Source of the DNA: a virus | Strand: one strand, 5' to 3' | Virus record (IMG/VR): IMGVR_UViG_3300025897_000012 | Location: 1 to 64,000 of that record | Length of the DNA: 64,000 nt | Shown here: in pieces, positions 14,732 through 23,732 of the stretch | Layout: each line of letters begins with the position of its first letter | How positions within the stretch are numbered: position 1 is the stretch's first letter | The notes under the pieces: model-generated | Seen by the model: the letters and a program-made list of their open reading frames with translations, nothing else | What the model was told of the DNA's origin: nothing | Databases searched by the model: none | Position numbers and translations under genes: made by a program

Positions 14732-15460
14732 AATTCCTGTTAATACTTTTTGGACTGACTGAGTTAAAGCTAGACGATAATCGTTGCTTTCTGAATTATG
14801 GTAATGTGATAATACTTCTGTTAATTTATCATCTCTTTCACAAAATTCTTTATAATCAATTATTTCATTAGGTAGATCTAAAGCTGAAAACATTTCTTCA
14901 ATTGTATGCTTTTCTCTGTTTGGAAAAAACTTTGTTATACAAGAATTTTCTTCTGCTATCTGTTTACGCATACGGTCATCGTCTTTATACCAAAAGTAAT
15001 GAGGGTATGAAATGTCCCAGCCGCCACATACATGCCACCATTCAAAACAGCTTTCATTACTCCGCTGTACACCTATAAACTTAGCATCTGGAAACATTTC
15101 TCTAAGAAAAGGAAGATGATAAGCAAACCAATGACTCTTAATTATTTTTTTACCAGGCTCCCAATTTTTAAATGGTTTTTTAAATTCTTCTACAATTTCT
15201 TCTTTAGTCAATGTATCTATTACATCAAACTTGCCGCCAAATTCATGATCAGGCCCCCAATACGCTCCTCTGTGCCATCCTCGAGCTGCTAATTTTCCTG
15301 TATTAGGATTGACTGCTATATGGTCATATATCCTATCAGTAGTTTCGTCAGATATATTAATATTAATGTTAGATGTTATCATACGCAATGTTCCGCTCCA
15401 TCTACTTCCAGGAGGGCCTGTTGCTATAATTAAATCTTTACCAGTATACTCTTCATACAT
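14726..15460 (-). CDS. Sulfotransferase-like protein A
   Basis: A 244-residue protein with a P-loop for the 5' phosphosulfate of PAPS, GPPGSRWSG (15-23), and a downstream segment IKSHWFAYHLPFLREMFP plus FIGVQRSNESCF, which matches the 3'-phosphate binding region of sulfotransferases (R and S of the QRSNES motif). It would transfer sulfate to a hydroxyl of a glycan or protein. The paralogue at 17223-17930 has the same layout. It is the last gene of a minus-strand unit and overlaps the SGNH hydrolase gene. Confidence 0.65.
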   Translation of the reverse strand: MYEEYTGKDLIIATGPPGSRWSGTLRMITSNININISDETTDRIYDHIAVNPNTGKLAARGWHRGAYWGPDHEFGGKFDVIDTLTKEEIVEEFKKPFKNWEPGKKIIKSHWFAYHLPFLREMFPDAKFIGVQRSNESCFEWWHVCGGWDISYPHYFWYKDDDRMRKQIAEENSCITKFFPNREKHTIEEMFSALDLPNEIIDYKEFCERDDKLTEVLSHYHNSESNDYRLALTQSVQKVLTGIL

Positions 15461-16253
15461 TTTCTATTCCTTGTAATATCTTATCAGCCATTATTTTATG
15501 TGATTCTGGTCCTGGATGAAATCCGTCTCTTGCTAGGTCTACTACTGTTTCCTTTGCACCAAACGATATTTTTTTTATATTATCTAAATTTGGAACACTT
15601 GTTTTCCAAGCTCGCCTTTCACAATATGCTAGTATTAGTTTTGCGTTTGGAAACAGTCCTTTTAAAAAATAATCAAATAACTTTAAACAATCTATATCCG
15701 CTTGTTTAAAATATTTAACATAACCATCTTGTGCTTCTAATTTTCTCATTTTATATATTTCACGTAACCCCCACCCGTAACTTCCAAAAAATCGTGTGTC
15801 ATTTAAAATTATATAATCAGGTTTAAATTTTTTGTACTCAGTTAAAGGATCAACTAAATCAGTTAACGTATCTGCAGGGCTAATATTTAAATAAGAAGCA
15901 TTTAATTTTTTTGCTACAATATAAGGAAAACTATCCTCAACGTTAATACCTGTTCCTAACAACAAACTTCCGCCGGCGAATATTATTTTTGTACTAGCAG
16001 TATAGTCTATTTCTGGACCTCTTAATCCTAAGCTATTCCAAATATACTTTATATCACTCTTAGGTAATTCAGTTTGTACAATATGATGAGTAAAAGGATC
16101 TCTGCCATTACCACCAACTAAAGGCTTACTATTTTCTTTACTATCTTTACCGTGCCATAAATCTATTGTATTAGGAGTATTAAACAATTTTTTATGAAAT
16201 TTAGGTTTCTGCGTAGTAGTTGGATTTGTTAAAGGAGCAATAATCTCAGACAT
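15453..16253 (-). CDS. SGNH/GDSL-type hydrolase-like protein
   Basis: A 266-residue protein with a variant block I, FAGGSLLLGTG (Ser96 as the presumed nucleophile; GGS rather than GDS), an NDTRFFG segment as block III-like, and a clear C-terminal block V DGFHPGPESH (Asp243, His246). SGNH enzymes act as esterases or acetyl transferases on carbohydrates, and their phage versions often modify surface glycans. It lacks a signal peptide, so it acts in the cytoplasm or on the virion. It overlaps neighbours on both sides, giving a compact unit. Confidence 0.7.
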   Translation of the reverse strand: MSEIIAPLTNPTTTQKPKFHKKLFNTPNTIDLWHGKDSKENSKPLVGGNGRDPFTHHIVQTELPKSDIKYIWNSLGLRGPEIDYTASTKIIFAGGSLLLGTGINVEDSFPYIVAKKLNASYLNISPADTLTDLVDPLTEYKKFKPDYIILNDTRFFGSYGWGLREIYKMRKLEAQDGYVKYFKQADIDCLKLFDYFLKGLFPNAKLILAYCERRAWKTSVPNLDNIKKISFGAKETVVDLARDGFHPGPESHKIMADKILQGIENV

Positions 16254-17214
16254 TTATAATATGGTCCTTTGTACCATTGTTCATTAAATCTGTAAACTTG
16301 TCATTTATAAATCCTGTAGCTTGTAACGTAATACGTGGCGTATAACCCATATTAGATGCAGCATGAGGCATATTACACCAGTCATATACTACACATTCTC
16401 CTGCGTCATACCCTTGGTAATATGTATTTCCAAACTGCCATACATGACCGTAGTCCCACGGAGTTAAAGCTATTAGTATTCTACGTAACATTAAAGGATT
16501 CTTATCTGCGCCAGCATTGGTCCATCTTTCTCTCCATTCTGGCCTAGCATATCTCATCTGCTGATCAATATGAAAAGGTGTAACTTCTCCTAATCTTTGT
16601 ATATGAACTCTTGATTGATGTACATCATACATTCCAATTTCTTCAAGCATTCTAAAAAATACAGCAGTATCAGGATGTGTATCTCTCTTTTCAATATTAG
16701 CAATTTGATGGTGGTACATACAAGATACATCATCTTTTCCGGATGCACGTTGTATGTCCATTAGCTCACCATCATGTAAATCTTTATCTTGTTGACTTGA
16801 ATTGCGAGGTCTATAATTTCCTATTGTATGCTCTTTACATTTTCTAAGAGCTCGTTGCACTCCTGCCTCCCAGTCGCCTTTAAATTTACACATTACTGTA
16901 AAAGTCTTTTCTTGCGGGTCAGCTTTTGGGTCAAAATGCCAAGTTGATCTTAATTTATTATGATACCATCTACTAGGTATACCATCAACTGTATATACGT
17001 TCATATTTGATTTTTTATGACGTTCTAATTGTTCGTTTGAGTGAATTTCATCTTGATAATTGCTATCAGTAATGTTTACGCCTTCCTCCAATGGAGGAAC
17101 TGTATCTGGAATTAGATCTTTTACTAAGTCTCCTGAATAATAATTTACATTCTTATCATCGCCTTCAACAGATTTCTTAAGATTTTTATTTGCTTCGTTT
17201 GCGTAATTTTTCAT
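16246..17214 (-). CDS. 2OG-Fe(II) oxygenase-like protein (long form)
   Basis: A 322-residue protein whose C-terminal 120 residues carry the oxygenase triad: His215-x-Asp217 in PFHIDQQ, His284 in MPHAAS and Arg294 in TPRITLQATG. It is a paralogue of the protein at 21336-22052, with which it shares a KGDWE/HGDWE segment followed by a similar helix. The N-terminal 80 residues are an extra charged region. The substrate is unknown; enzymes of this class hydroxylate protein side chains or sugars. It overlaps the SGNH hydrolase gene by eight bases. Confidence 0.65.
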   Translation of the reverse strand: MKNYANEANKNLKKSVEGDDKNVNYYSGDLVKDLIPDTVPPLEEGVNITDSNYQDEIHSNEQLERHKKSNMNVYTVDGIPSRWYHNKLRSTWHFDPKADPQEKTFTVMCKFKGDWEAGVQRALRKCKEHTIGNYRPRNSSQQDKDLHDGELMDIQRASGKDDVSCMYHHQIANIEKRDTHPDTAVFFRMLEEIGMYDVHQSRVHIQRLGEVTPFHIDQQMRYARPEWRERWTNAGADKNPLMLRRILIALTPWDYGHVWQFGNTYYQGYDAGECVVYDWCNMPHAASNMGYTPRITLQATGFINDKFTDLMNNGTKDHIINV

Positions 17215-17222
17215 TATTGATC

Positions 17223-17930
17223 CTAAAAGTTATATTCACAAATATTAATATCAAGTACGTATCTTCCGTTAAAATTATTAACCTCTTTTGGTTGACTCTT
17301 TTCTAAAGAAGAAATGTAGAAATCTAAAAAGTCGTATTCTTCTTTAGACTCTAGTCCCCAACGATCTTTAAAATAATGCCTATCACAGACACTTAGTTTT
17401 AATCTATTATCGCCTACAAAGTTATTTGCTGCTGCTACTTCTTCATGTATTTTTTCTTTAAGTAAATCGTAATTTTTATAATATGTATGGTAATCAGGGT
17501 AATCTATAGATTCAAAGCCGCCTGCACCTTTCCATCCTCTAAAATTTTTAACTTCTGTTCGTAACACTAAAAATATTTTTGCTAATGGAAAAGTTTCTCT
17601 AATATAATCGAGTTGCAAACTAAAATGATGACTTTTAACAATCCTATACTTATCCCAAGATTTATCAGTATAAGCAGCATCTATTTCTGAAATTATTTCT
17701 TCTTTAGACAACGTATCTAATTGATCAAACTTCTTACCATGCTCGTTACCTGGACCCCAGTACGCTCCTAAATGTTGTACAGGTGATCTTGTGTGTGTAT
17801 AAACTCTATCATCCCTATGATCAGATATGTTAATAGGCATTATTTCATTTTTTGAAATAACATTAGATACTGCACTCCATTTACTTCCTGGGGCGCCTGT
17901 AAAGAATATCAGTTTACTTTCGTCGTACAT
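17223..17930 (-). CDS. Sulfotransferase-like protein B
   Basis: A 235-residue paralogue of the protein at 14726-15460. It has the P-loop TGAPGSKWSA (11-20), VKSHHFSLQLDYIRETFP, and FLVLRTEVKNFRGW, the order expected for a sulfotransferase 3'-phosphate site. Both paralogues also share GAYWGPxxEHGxKFD-type residues and a LSKEEI helix. They probably arose by duplication and flank an SGNH hydrolase and an oxygenase. An AATAAATA motif at 17952-17959 on the minus strand could serve as a late promoter. Confidence 0.65.
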   Translation of the reverse strand: MYDESKLIFFTGAPGSKWSAVSNVISKNEIMPINISDHRDDRVYTHTRSPVQHLGAYWGPGNEHGKKFDQLDTLSKEEIISEIDAAYTDKSWDKYRIVKSHHFSLQLDYIRETFPLAKIFLVLRTEVKNFRGWKGAGGFESIDYPDYHTYYKNYDLLKEKIHEEVAAANNFVGDNRLKLSVCDRHYFKDRWGLESKEEYDFLDFYISSLEKSQPKEVNNFNGRYVLDINICEYNF

Positions 17931-17954
17931 TAATTTTTTTTCCTATACTAATAT

Positions 17955-18695
17955 TTATTCTGGCTTGTAAAACTCAAAATATAATCTGTCACCGTTGTCT
18001 TGCTTAAATTTTTCTAATTCAAGATTGTGTGTTTTTGCTTGTTCATACGCTACTTCAAATGTCCAAGGAAATATATCAACATAAGGACCTTTAGGCCACA
18101 AATGTCCTGGATTAGCTCTAAAATACATTCTGCCTCCTGGCATTAGTATTTCAACTAGTTTTGCAAACCTTTTATCAATGTCATTTCTATCGCCAAAGTT
18201 AAGGCTACCAAATACAATAATATGATCATAACTTTTAGGCTCTACAGCAAAATCTAATATATCAACCATGTAGTCTGCACTATTGTTAAAAGGGTCAATA
18301 CCAATAAGATTGTTTATTCTACTCTTAAAAGGATTATAACCGCATCCAAAGTCTAGTACTGCTTTCGGATTTGCATTGTTGATGGCGTCAACTAAAGCCC
18401 ATCCGCTGTATTGATATATCTCGGTTTTAGGTTGCCAAATCTCCCCAAAGAACCTATGCATATATTTTTTGTCAAGATCAGCTACAAGTTCTTTAACTGT
18501 CACATCAACGCTGTCTATGTCAAGTTGTAACTTAGATGTAATACTGTCTTTAAACTTGCGTAGTCTAGCTGGTGACCAAGGTAACGAACCTATGTGTGTA
18601 TTTTCTGTAATCTGTTCATTAATATTGTCATATTTAGGTAAATTGAAGGAGTTCTTTAAATTTTCGTCTATTAAACTAAAAATTCGAGTGTTCAT
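17955..18695 (-). CDS. Class I SAM-dependent methyltransferase
   Basis: A 246-residue protein with motif I VLDFGCGYNPF, a motif II-like NLIGIDPF, and HIIVFGSLNF followed by LMPGGRMYFRAN as motif post-III. This is a normal methyltransferase core with an extra helical N-terminal region of about 90 residues. The substrate is not evident. It is the first gene of the minus-strand cluster; its ATG has a clear AAGGAGA ribosome binding site ten or so bases upstream. Confidence 0.75.
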   Translation of the reverse strand: MNTRIFSLIDENLKNSFNLPKYDNINEQITENTHIGSLPWSPARLRKFKDSITSKLQLDIDSVDVTVKELVADLDKKYMHRFFGEIWQPKTEIYQYSGWALVDAINNANPKAVLDFGCGYNPFKSRINNLIGIDPFNNSADYMVDILDFAVEPKSYDHIIVFGSLNFGDRNDIDKRFAKLVEILMPGGRMYFRANPGHLWPKGPYVDIFPWTFEVAYEQAKTHNLELEKFKQDNGDRLYFEFYKPE

Positions 18696-18820
18696 AAAAA
18701 ATTTCTCCTTTTTGCTAAATAAATGTATACAAAGATAAAAAAAGACTCACTTTTAAAAATTTTTTTATCCGTTTCATATAATTACTTATATAAGATGTAA
18801 ATTAAAAGGTTAAGGTCTGA
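18696..18820. other. Divergent intergenic region between methyltransferase and tctA
   Basis: A 125-base A/T-rich spacer between oppositely transcribed genes. It holds the methyltransferase ribosome site, a TATAAT-like box at 18777-18782 toward tctA without a convincing -35, and an AAGGTTAAGG purine run before the tctA ATG. I see no late motif oriented toward either gene, no hairpin and no small gene. Confidence 0.4.
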
Positions 18821-20260
18821 ATGGAAGAAATTTTAGCATTACTAGCAGGAACACTATATGGACTAATTATAGGTATTATTCCTGGTGCAGGTGCAACTAC
18901 AGGCCTCATTTTTATATTTTCTTTTATTACATTATTTCCAGATCCGTACTTAGGAGTTATATTTTGCATGGCAGTAGTGGCAGCAAGCACAACAGGTGAT
19001 ACTTATACCGGAGTATTGTTAGGTATTCCTGGGGCAAATAGTGCCGCTGCAACTATGGTTGACGGCTTTCCGTTAGCACTACAAGGCAAGGCTACCTATG
19101 CAATATCTGCCGCGGTAACCACAAGTACAATAAACGGACTACTTTGGGGTGCTTTAGTATTCTTTTTACTTCCTTACTATACAAGCCTTATAATGGTATT
19201 TGGAGTGCCTGAACTATGGGCGTTCACTTGTTTAGCATTAGTAACCGTAACATTTATTACAAACAAGTGGTGGGTGAGAGGTGTTATAGCACTTGCTGTA
19301 GGAATTTTTATTGGTATGATCGGTGTTGATCCTAACACTAACGCAGATAGGTTTACTGGAGGGATTGAATACTTAGGTGCAGGAGTACAACTATTACCAT
19401 TAGTAGCAGGATTGTTTGCAATACCAGAACTTTTAGACGGATTAAAAAATAGAAAAAATACTGCTACTGTTTCTCTTTCTAATGGGGAACAAACAAAACA
19501 AGGATTTAAAGCAGTTTGGCAAAATAAATGGCTAGCCCTTAGAGGTGGTGCAATAGGAGCATTTATAGGAATTCTACCTGGCTTAGGTGGTGCAATGGCA
19601 GATTGGATGGCTTATGGGCAAGCTGTCGCAACAACTAAAAATCCAGATGTACCATTTGGAAAAGGAAACATTAGAGGTGTAATTGGACCAGAAGGTGCTA
19701 ACAATGCTCAAAAAGCTACAAGTATGATTCCTACTGTACTTTTTGGAATACCCGGAGCACCATTCGCAGCAATACTAATTGGATTATTCATGTATTTGGA
19801 TTTTGAATTAGGTACTGTAGACCTTGCTAATGACCCTAAGTTCTTTGACAGTATGTTGTACGGGTTTATGCTTGCAACTGTGCTTGTAGGCGCTCTATGC
19901 TTGCTTACGACACCTATTATAGCACGTATAGCACAAATACCCTACAAATATTACTTTCCGCTACTATTAGGTTTTATAACACTCGCATGTGTACAATACA
20001 CAGGTGGTTGGGAAGATTACGCTATTTTGGCAGTATGCTCAGTAATTGGAGTACTTGCCAAAAATTACAAATTTAGTAGACCAGCTCTACTATTTGGGTT
20101 CATTCTATCAGATAGAATTGAACAACTTACATTACAATTATCAAGTTTGTATAGTCTAGATAGACTTATTGATAGACCAATATTCATTGGACTTATCTTG
20201 CTAATTTGTGTTGTACTAATTTGGGGACTTACCCAAAGAAATAAACTAGAATATGCATAA
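18821..20260 (+). CDS. tctA: TctA-like large permease of a tripartite tricarboxylate transporter
   Basis: A 479-residue, strongly hydrophobic protein with about 11-12 predicted membrane segments. The N-terminus has the family motif GIIPGAGATTGL and the second repeat GILPGLGGAMADWMAYGQA; GPEGANNA and GIPGAP motifs also match TctA. TTT permeases import citrate, tartrate or other carboxylates across the inner membrane using an ion gradient and a periplasmic TctC protein. The full length and intact motifs argue for an active protein. It is followed 18 bases later by a TctC gene. This is not a normal phage gene and is best explained as acquired from the host. Confidence 0.92.
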   Translation: MEEILALLAGTLYGLIIGIIPGAGATTGLIFIFSFITLFPDPYLGVIFCMAVVAASTTGDTYTGVLLGIPGANSAAATMVDGFPLALQGKATYAISAAVTTSTINGLLWGALVFFLLPYYTSLIMVFGVPELWAFTCLALVTVTFITNKWWVRGVIALAVGIFIGMIGVDPNTNADRFTGGIEYLGAGVQLLPLVAGLFAIPELLDGLKNRKNTATVSLSNGEQTKQGFKAVWQNKWLALRGGAIGAFIGILPGLGGAMADWMAYGQAVATTKNPDVPFGKGNIRGVIGPEGANNAQKATSMIPTVLFGIPGAPFAAILIGLFMYLDFELGTVDLANDPKFFDSMLYGFMLATVLVGALCLLTTPIIARIAQIPYKYYFPLLLGFITLACVQYTGGWEDYAILAVCSVIGVLAKNYKFSRPALLFGFILSDRIEQLTLQLSSLYSLDRLIDRPIFIGLILLICVVLIWGLTQRNKLEYA

Positions 20261-20278
20261 CAAAGGAGAAAAAATATT

Positions 20279-21325
20279 ATGAAAAAGTTTATTACATCAG
20301 TGCTTTTAGCACTTACTTTATCAACGCCGGCATTCGCTGATTACACGTTTGTGGTTCCTCAAAAGCCAGGAGCAGGTACATCACAATGGGCTGAGATTAT
20401 CGCTAAAGAACTAGAACCGTTCTTAGGTGAAAAAATTGTTATTAAATTTATTCCAGGAGCAAGAGATATTCCTGGGTTCAATAAATGGCATAACACAATG
20501 CGTGACAACGACAAGGCTGTAATGGTATCACACGGCGGAAATGGTGTAAGTTTTCTACAAGAAGAAGTAGACTATGACTACAGGCAATATGATAGTGTAG
20601 GATTAATGAATCTTAACATTATTGCTGGTAAAGCATCAGGTGCTGATATGAACAAGCCAAGTTTTGCAGCAGGTTCAGGTATGGTTCCTGAAGCATTTGC
20701 TTTTACAATGCTTATTTGTGGACCAGACAAAAGTATTGAAGAATATACAGCATGTTTTAAAGAAAATGTAACATGGGTTAAAGGTATGAGTGGTGCTGAA
20801 CGTAGACTAGCTTTTAAAAGAGGCGAGTTGACTGGTACTAGAGAAAATCCTGCGGCTTATAAAAAGCATGTTGCTCCTAATACAAAAGCAGAAATTTGGT
20901 TCCATCATGGTATTTTACAAGCAGATGGTTCGCATGCTGATGATCCAAACTATCCAGGATACCAGTTTGAAACTTTGTTTGAAAAGCGTTGGGGTGTAGC
21001 ACCAAGTGGTGATATGTACAAGGCTTATAAACTTGTAAAAAGTTTCCGTGATGGTATGCAAAAAGCTCTATGGGTTAACAAAGGTAATCCTAATAGACAA
21101 GCACTAGTAGATGCTTTAACTGCTATGAGTAAGGATAAGTCAGCAATGGCTAACATTCAGAAAAAAGTAGGTAAGTATGATTGGCTTATTGGAGAAGCTG
21201 GTAACAATCATAGAGACACACTTATGACTTTTGTTACTACAGATGCTTTAAGTTCTCTAGTTAAGTTCAATCGTAACGCACTAGGATTAAATAGTGTAGA
21301 GAAGATTGAATTAGCATTAAAGTAA
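20279..21325 (+). CDS. tctC: TctC-like periplasmic solute-binding protein
   Basis: A 348-residue protein with a clear Sec signal peptide (MKKFITSVLLALTLSTPAFA, cleavage after residue 20). The mature part begins YTFVVPQKPGAGTSQWAEIIAK, matching the TctC/Bug fold, in which the PGAGTS region contacts the ligand. The ribosome site AAAGGAGA is strong. It would capture a carboxylate and pass it to TctA. Its sequence is more divergent from the usual Bug family than TctA is from its own, so the ligand cannot be inferred. The small permease TctB, normally encoded between or beside them, is not recognisable. Confidence 0.88.
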   Translation: MKKFITSVLLALTLSTPAFADYTFVVPQKPGAGTSQWAEIIAKELEPFLGEKIVIKFIPGARDIPGFNKWHNTMRDNDKAVMVSHGGNGVSFLQEEVDYDYRQYDSVGLMNLNIIAGKASGADMNKPSFAAGSGMVPEAFAFTMLICGPDKSIEEYTACFKENVTWVKGMSGAERRLAFKRGELTGTRENPAAYKKHVAPNTKAEIWFHHGILQADGSHADDPNYPGYQFETLFEKRWGVAPSGDMYKAYKLVKSFRDGMQKALWVNKGNPNRQALVDALTAMSKDKSAMANIQKKVGKYDWLIGEAGNNHRDTLMTFVTTDALSSLVKFNRNALGLNSVEKIELALK

Positions 21326-21335
21326 GGAAGTATAT

Positions 21336-22052
21336 ATGGCGTTTAAATTCAACAGAAGTAAGATGAAATATTTGACCAACCCTGATGATTATAAAAGTAA
21401 TTGGGAGTGGACAAAGAGTAACAGTAACTATCATTTTGATAAAAACACAGTTGACGGCCTAGGTGAAACATTTCGTGTATGCGGAACATTTCATGGAGAC
21501 TGGGAAGCTGAGTTACAAGATGTTATAAAAGACAGCAAAGCTGTTACTTGGGCCACTAGGGGTAAGAAAGGTGAACGAAAAGACAAGTTTATCAAACAGG
21601 AAGAATATGATCTAACTTCTGTTGGCGCTAACGTTAACTTAGAAGTATCTAACTTTAATAGAAACTGTGAGAAATATACAAAAATAAATGAGATGGCAGA
21701 ATATTTCCATCTTGAAAATTTTCAAAAAAGAATACATGTGCAAACTACAGGACAGCTTTGGAATTTGCATATAGATAAATTATACCAATGGAATCCTGAG
21801 GACCCATCAAAAGTAATTAGAATTACAATTATGCTAAATGACTGGGAACCAGGACAATTTTACATGTACGGCAATCGTATATATGATAGATGGAAAACTG
21901 GAGAAATACATATTTTTGATTGGCCAAATACTCCACATTCAACAGCTAATACAAGCTACGTACCAAGAATAAGTTTACAGTTAACAGGTATTAGAACTGA
22001 AGATACTAATAAAATATTAAACGAACGAGATCATTACTATTCTGTGGAATAA
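21336..22052 (+). CDS. 2OG-Fe(II) oxygenase-like protein (short form)
   Basis: A 238-residue protein with a triad His145-x-Asp147 in LHIDK, His201 in TPHSTA and Arg211 in VPRISLQLTG. It is a paralogue of the longer protein at 16246-17214: both share the GDWE segment and the late pattern in which a GEI/GEC strand is followed by D-W-x-N-x-P-H. It sits 10 bases after tctC, so it is in the same transcription unit. A role in processing the imported compound is possible but unproven; the paralogue in the sulfotransferase cluster suggests a more general role. Confidence 0.7.
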   Translation: MAFKFNRSKMKYLTNPDDYKSNWEWTKSNSNYHFDKNTVDGLGETFRVCGTFHGDWEAELQDVIKDSKAVTWATRGKKGERKDKFIKQEEYDLTSVGANVNLEVSNFNRNCEKYTKINEMAEYFHLENFQKRIHVQTTGQLWNLHIDKLYQWNPEDPSKVIRITIMLNDWEPGQFYMYGNRIYDRWKTGEIHIFDWPNTPHSTANTSYVPRISLQLTGIRTEDTNKILNERDHYYSVE

Positions 22053-22056
22053 ATGA

Positions 22057-22410
22057 ATGGTAGAATTATTAGTTGCTAACATAGTCTATGTATTATATAG
22101 ATTACTAGTAACTGCTCATATAGTTAAGTTTTTATACAAGTATATACCTTACGGGTTTGCTGTTTTAGTATCAGCACAGTTAAGTTTTTTATATGACGGT
22201 GGTGTTTTTGCCTACCTATTCCAAGCACAAGCATTACCGGAACTAGCAGAGTTTATACAAGCTAACGTATTATATACACTAAGAGTTGGTATAGCGTGGT
22301 GGATTATAAAGATACTATGGGACCGGCTAGATAATTACTACCTATCAGTGTTTATAGGTGCAGAGCTTACATTTGTAGTAGACTACTTTATTTTTGAGGG
22401 AGTGTACTAG
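22057..22410 (+). CDS. Small integral membrane protein, 117 aa
   Basis: A hydrophobic protein with about four possible membrane segments (roughly residues 3-26, 33-54, 70-88 and 95-115) and very few charges. It follows the oxygenase by four bases. It could be the missing small TctB subunit in a highly diverged form (TctB usually has about 150 residues and four segments), a holin-like protein, or an unrelated inner-membrane factor. I see no conserved motif that decides among these. The ribosome site is weak, so translation is probably coupled. Confidence 0.6.
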   Translation: MVELLVANIVYVLYRLLVTAHIVKFLYKYIPYGFAVLVSAQLSFLYDGGVFAYLFQAQALPELAEFIQANVLYTLRVGIAWWIIKILWDRLDNYYLSVFIGAELTFVVDYFIFEGVY

Positions 22411-22438
22411 TAGGTAAATATAATAAAGGATGCTATTA

Positions 22439-23095
22439 ATGAATCATGATACAATAAAAGAATTTGAAGATTTAAGTAAAGAATATTTTAATGTGCCCGG
22501 ACATAAAAAATTAAGACAAGGACAGAAAAACAGATTACCAAAATATTCCTTTGTAGTAGAGAAGTTTAACAAAGAAGATAACATAGTCGATGCAGGTTGC
22601 GGTGGCAGTTACTTTAAAGGTATTTTTCCAAATTTAATTGCATTTGATATAGTCGACTACAATAATCAAGATTACGTTTGTAATATATTAGATGCTCCTA
22701 TACCAGAAGATAGCCAAGATGGAGTTTTTTGTTTTGGTGTACTACATGAATGTCCAGATGAATATCATCTACCTAATATAGAAAAAATGTTAACGTGGTT
22801 AAAGCCCAACGGACAATTAGTAATGAGATGTAAAGCTAAACTAGTTACAAACAAACATCGTAAAGAACGACTATATGAACGTAAGTATAATGAATACTTT
22901 GATCAAGGATTATGGAGTAGAGAAAGAATTGATCAATTTACACAACAATTAAATTTAAAACTTAATTGGGTTATACATAGAGAAACTCTACGAAAAGATC
23001 AACGAACTAATGTTAAAGGGACTAACTTTGATTCATCTCATGACAATGATGTAGTTTTTAACGGACATATCTGGAGTTGGAGTAAAAATGTTTAA
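22439..23095 (+). CDS. Class I SAM-dependent methyltransferase, tandem copy 1
   Basis: A 218-residue protein with motif I IVDAGCGGSYF, FDIVDY as motif II, and FGVLHECPDEYH plus LKPNGQLVMRCK as the C-terminal core. I chose the ATG at 22439, nine bases after AAAGG, over the ATG at 22430. The next gene is a close copy, with long near-identical stretches (for example around FPNLIAFDIVDY and GVFCFGVLHECPDE). Tandem duplication is evident. Substrate unknown. A late-like GGTAAATA lies at 22413-22420. Confidence 0.8.
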   Translation: MNHDTIKEFEDLSKEYFNVPGHKKLRQGQKNRLPKYSFVVEKFNKEDNIVDAGCGGSYFKGIFPNLIAFDIVDYNNQDYVCNILDAPIPEDSQDGVFCFGVLHECPDEYHLPNIEKMLTWLKPNGQLVMRCKAKLVTNKHRKERLYERKYNEYFDQGLWSRERIDQFTQQLNLKLNWVIHRETLRKDQRTNVKGTNFDSSHDNDVVFNGHIWSWSKNV

Positions 23096-23732
23096 AGAAT
23101 TTGAAGAAATCTCAAGAATATACTTTAGTGCTAATGGCAGTAGGGAATTACGCAGAGGTTCTAAAATTCATAAAAATACTAGTAATGATTTTTTATATTC
23201 TTTACCTAAAAATGCAAATGTTGTTGATGCTGGATGCGGGCCAAATGCGTTTAGAACTATTTTTCCAAATTTAATTGCTTTTGATATAGTTGATTATGGT
23301 AATCAAGATTATGTTTGTAATATATTAGAAGCACCTATACCAGAAAGTAGCCAAGATGGCGTTTTTTGTTTTGGTGTACTACATGAATGTCCAGATGAAT
23401 ATCATCTACCTAACATAGAAAAAATGCTATCTTGGTTAAAACCAGGTGGTAAACTAATAATGCGTTGTAAATCAAAAGAAGTAGTAGATAAACACCCTCG
23501 TAACAGTAATGCCGTTGGAGAAATGCATGAATATTTTGATCAGGGATTGTGGCCAATAGAAAGAGTTAATCAATTCACGCAACAATTAAATTTAACGCTT
23601 GATTGGATTGAGCCTAAAATAATAACACGTAAACAACAGTGGAATTCTAATCCTAAAAAACGTTTTCATTCGTCTCATGACAATGATATAATCTTTGATG
23701 GACATATTTGGTGTTGGAGTAAAAATGTTTAG
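23088..23732 (+). CDS. Class I SAM-dependent methyltransferase, tandem copy 2
   Basis: A 214-residue protein with VVDAGCGPNAF, FDIVDY, FGVLHECPDEYH and LKPGGKLIMRCK in the same order as the preceding gene. Its start overlaps the previous stop by eight bases. The N-terminal 40 residues and the C-terminal 60 differ most, so substrate choice may have diverged. The 3' end overlaps the small membrane protein gene by eight bases. The pair is a recent tandem duplication within a single transcription unit. Confidence 0.8.
   Translation: MFKEFEEISRIYFSANGSRELRRGSKIHKNTSNDFLYSLPKNANVVDAGCGPNAFRTIFPNLIAFDIVDYGNQDYVCNILEAPIPESSQDGVFCFGVLHECPDEYHLPNIEKMLSWLKPGGKLIMRCKSKEVVDKHPRNSNAVGEMHEYFDQGLWPIERVNQFTQQLNLTLDWIEPKIITRKQQWNSNPKKRFHSSHDNDIIFDGHIWCWSKNV

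Noticed and set aside
18821-21325. Bacterial contamination or misassembly as the source of tctA/tctC
   Set aside because: Flanking spacers are short (10-125 bases), base composition matches the neighbours, and the next genes have paralogues elsewhere in the window. It cannot be excluded without reads.
22057-22410. TctB subunit of the importer
   Set aside because: Hydrophobicity and size are roughly compatible, but there is no family motif and an oxygenase gene separates it from tctC; kept as an unassigned membrane protein.
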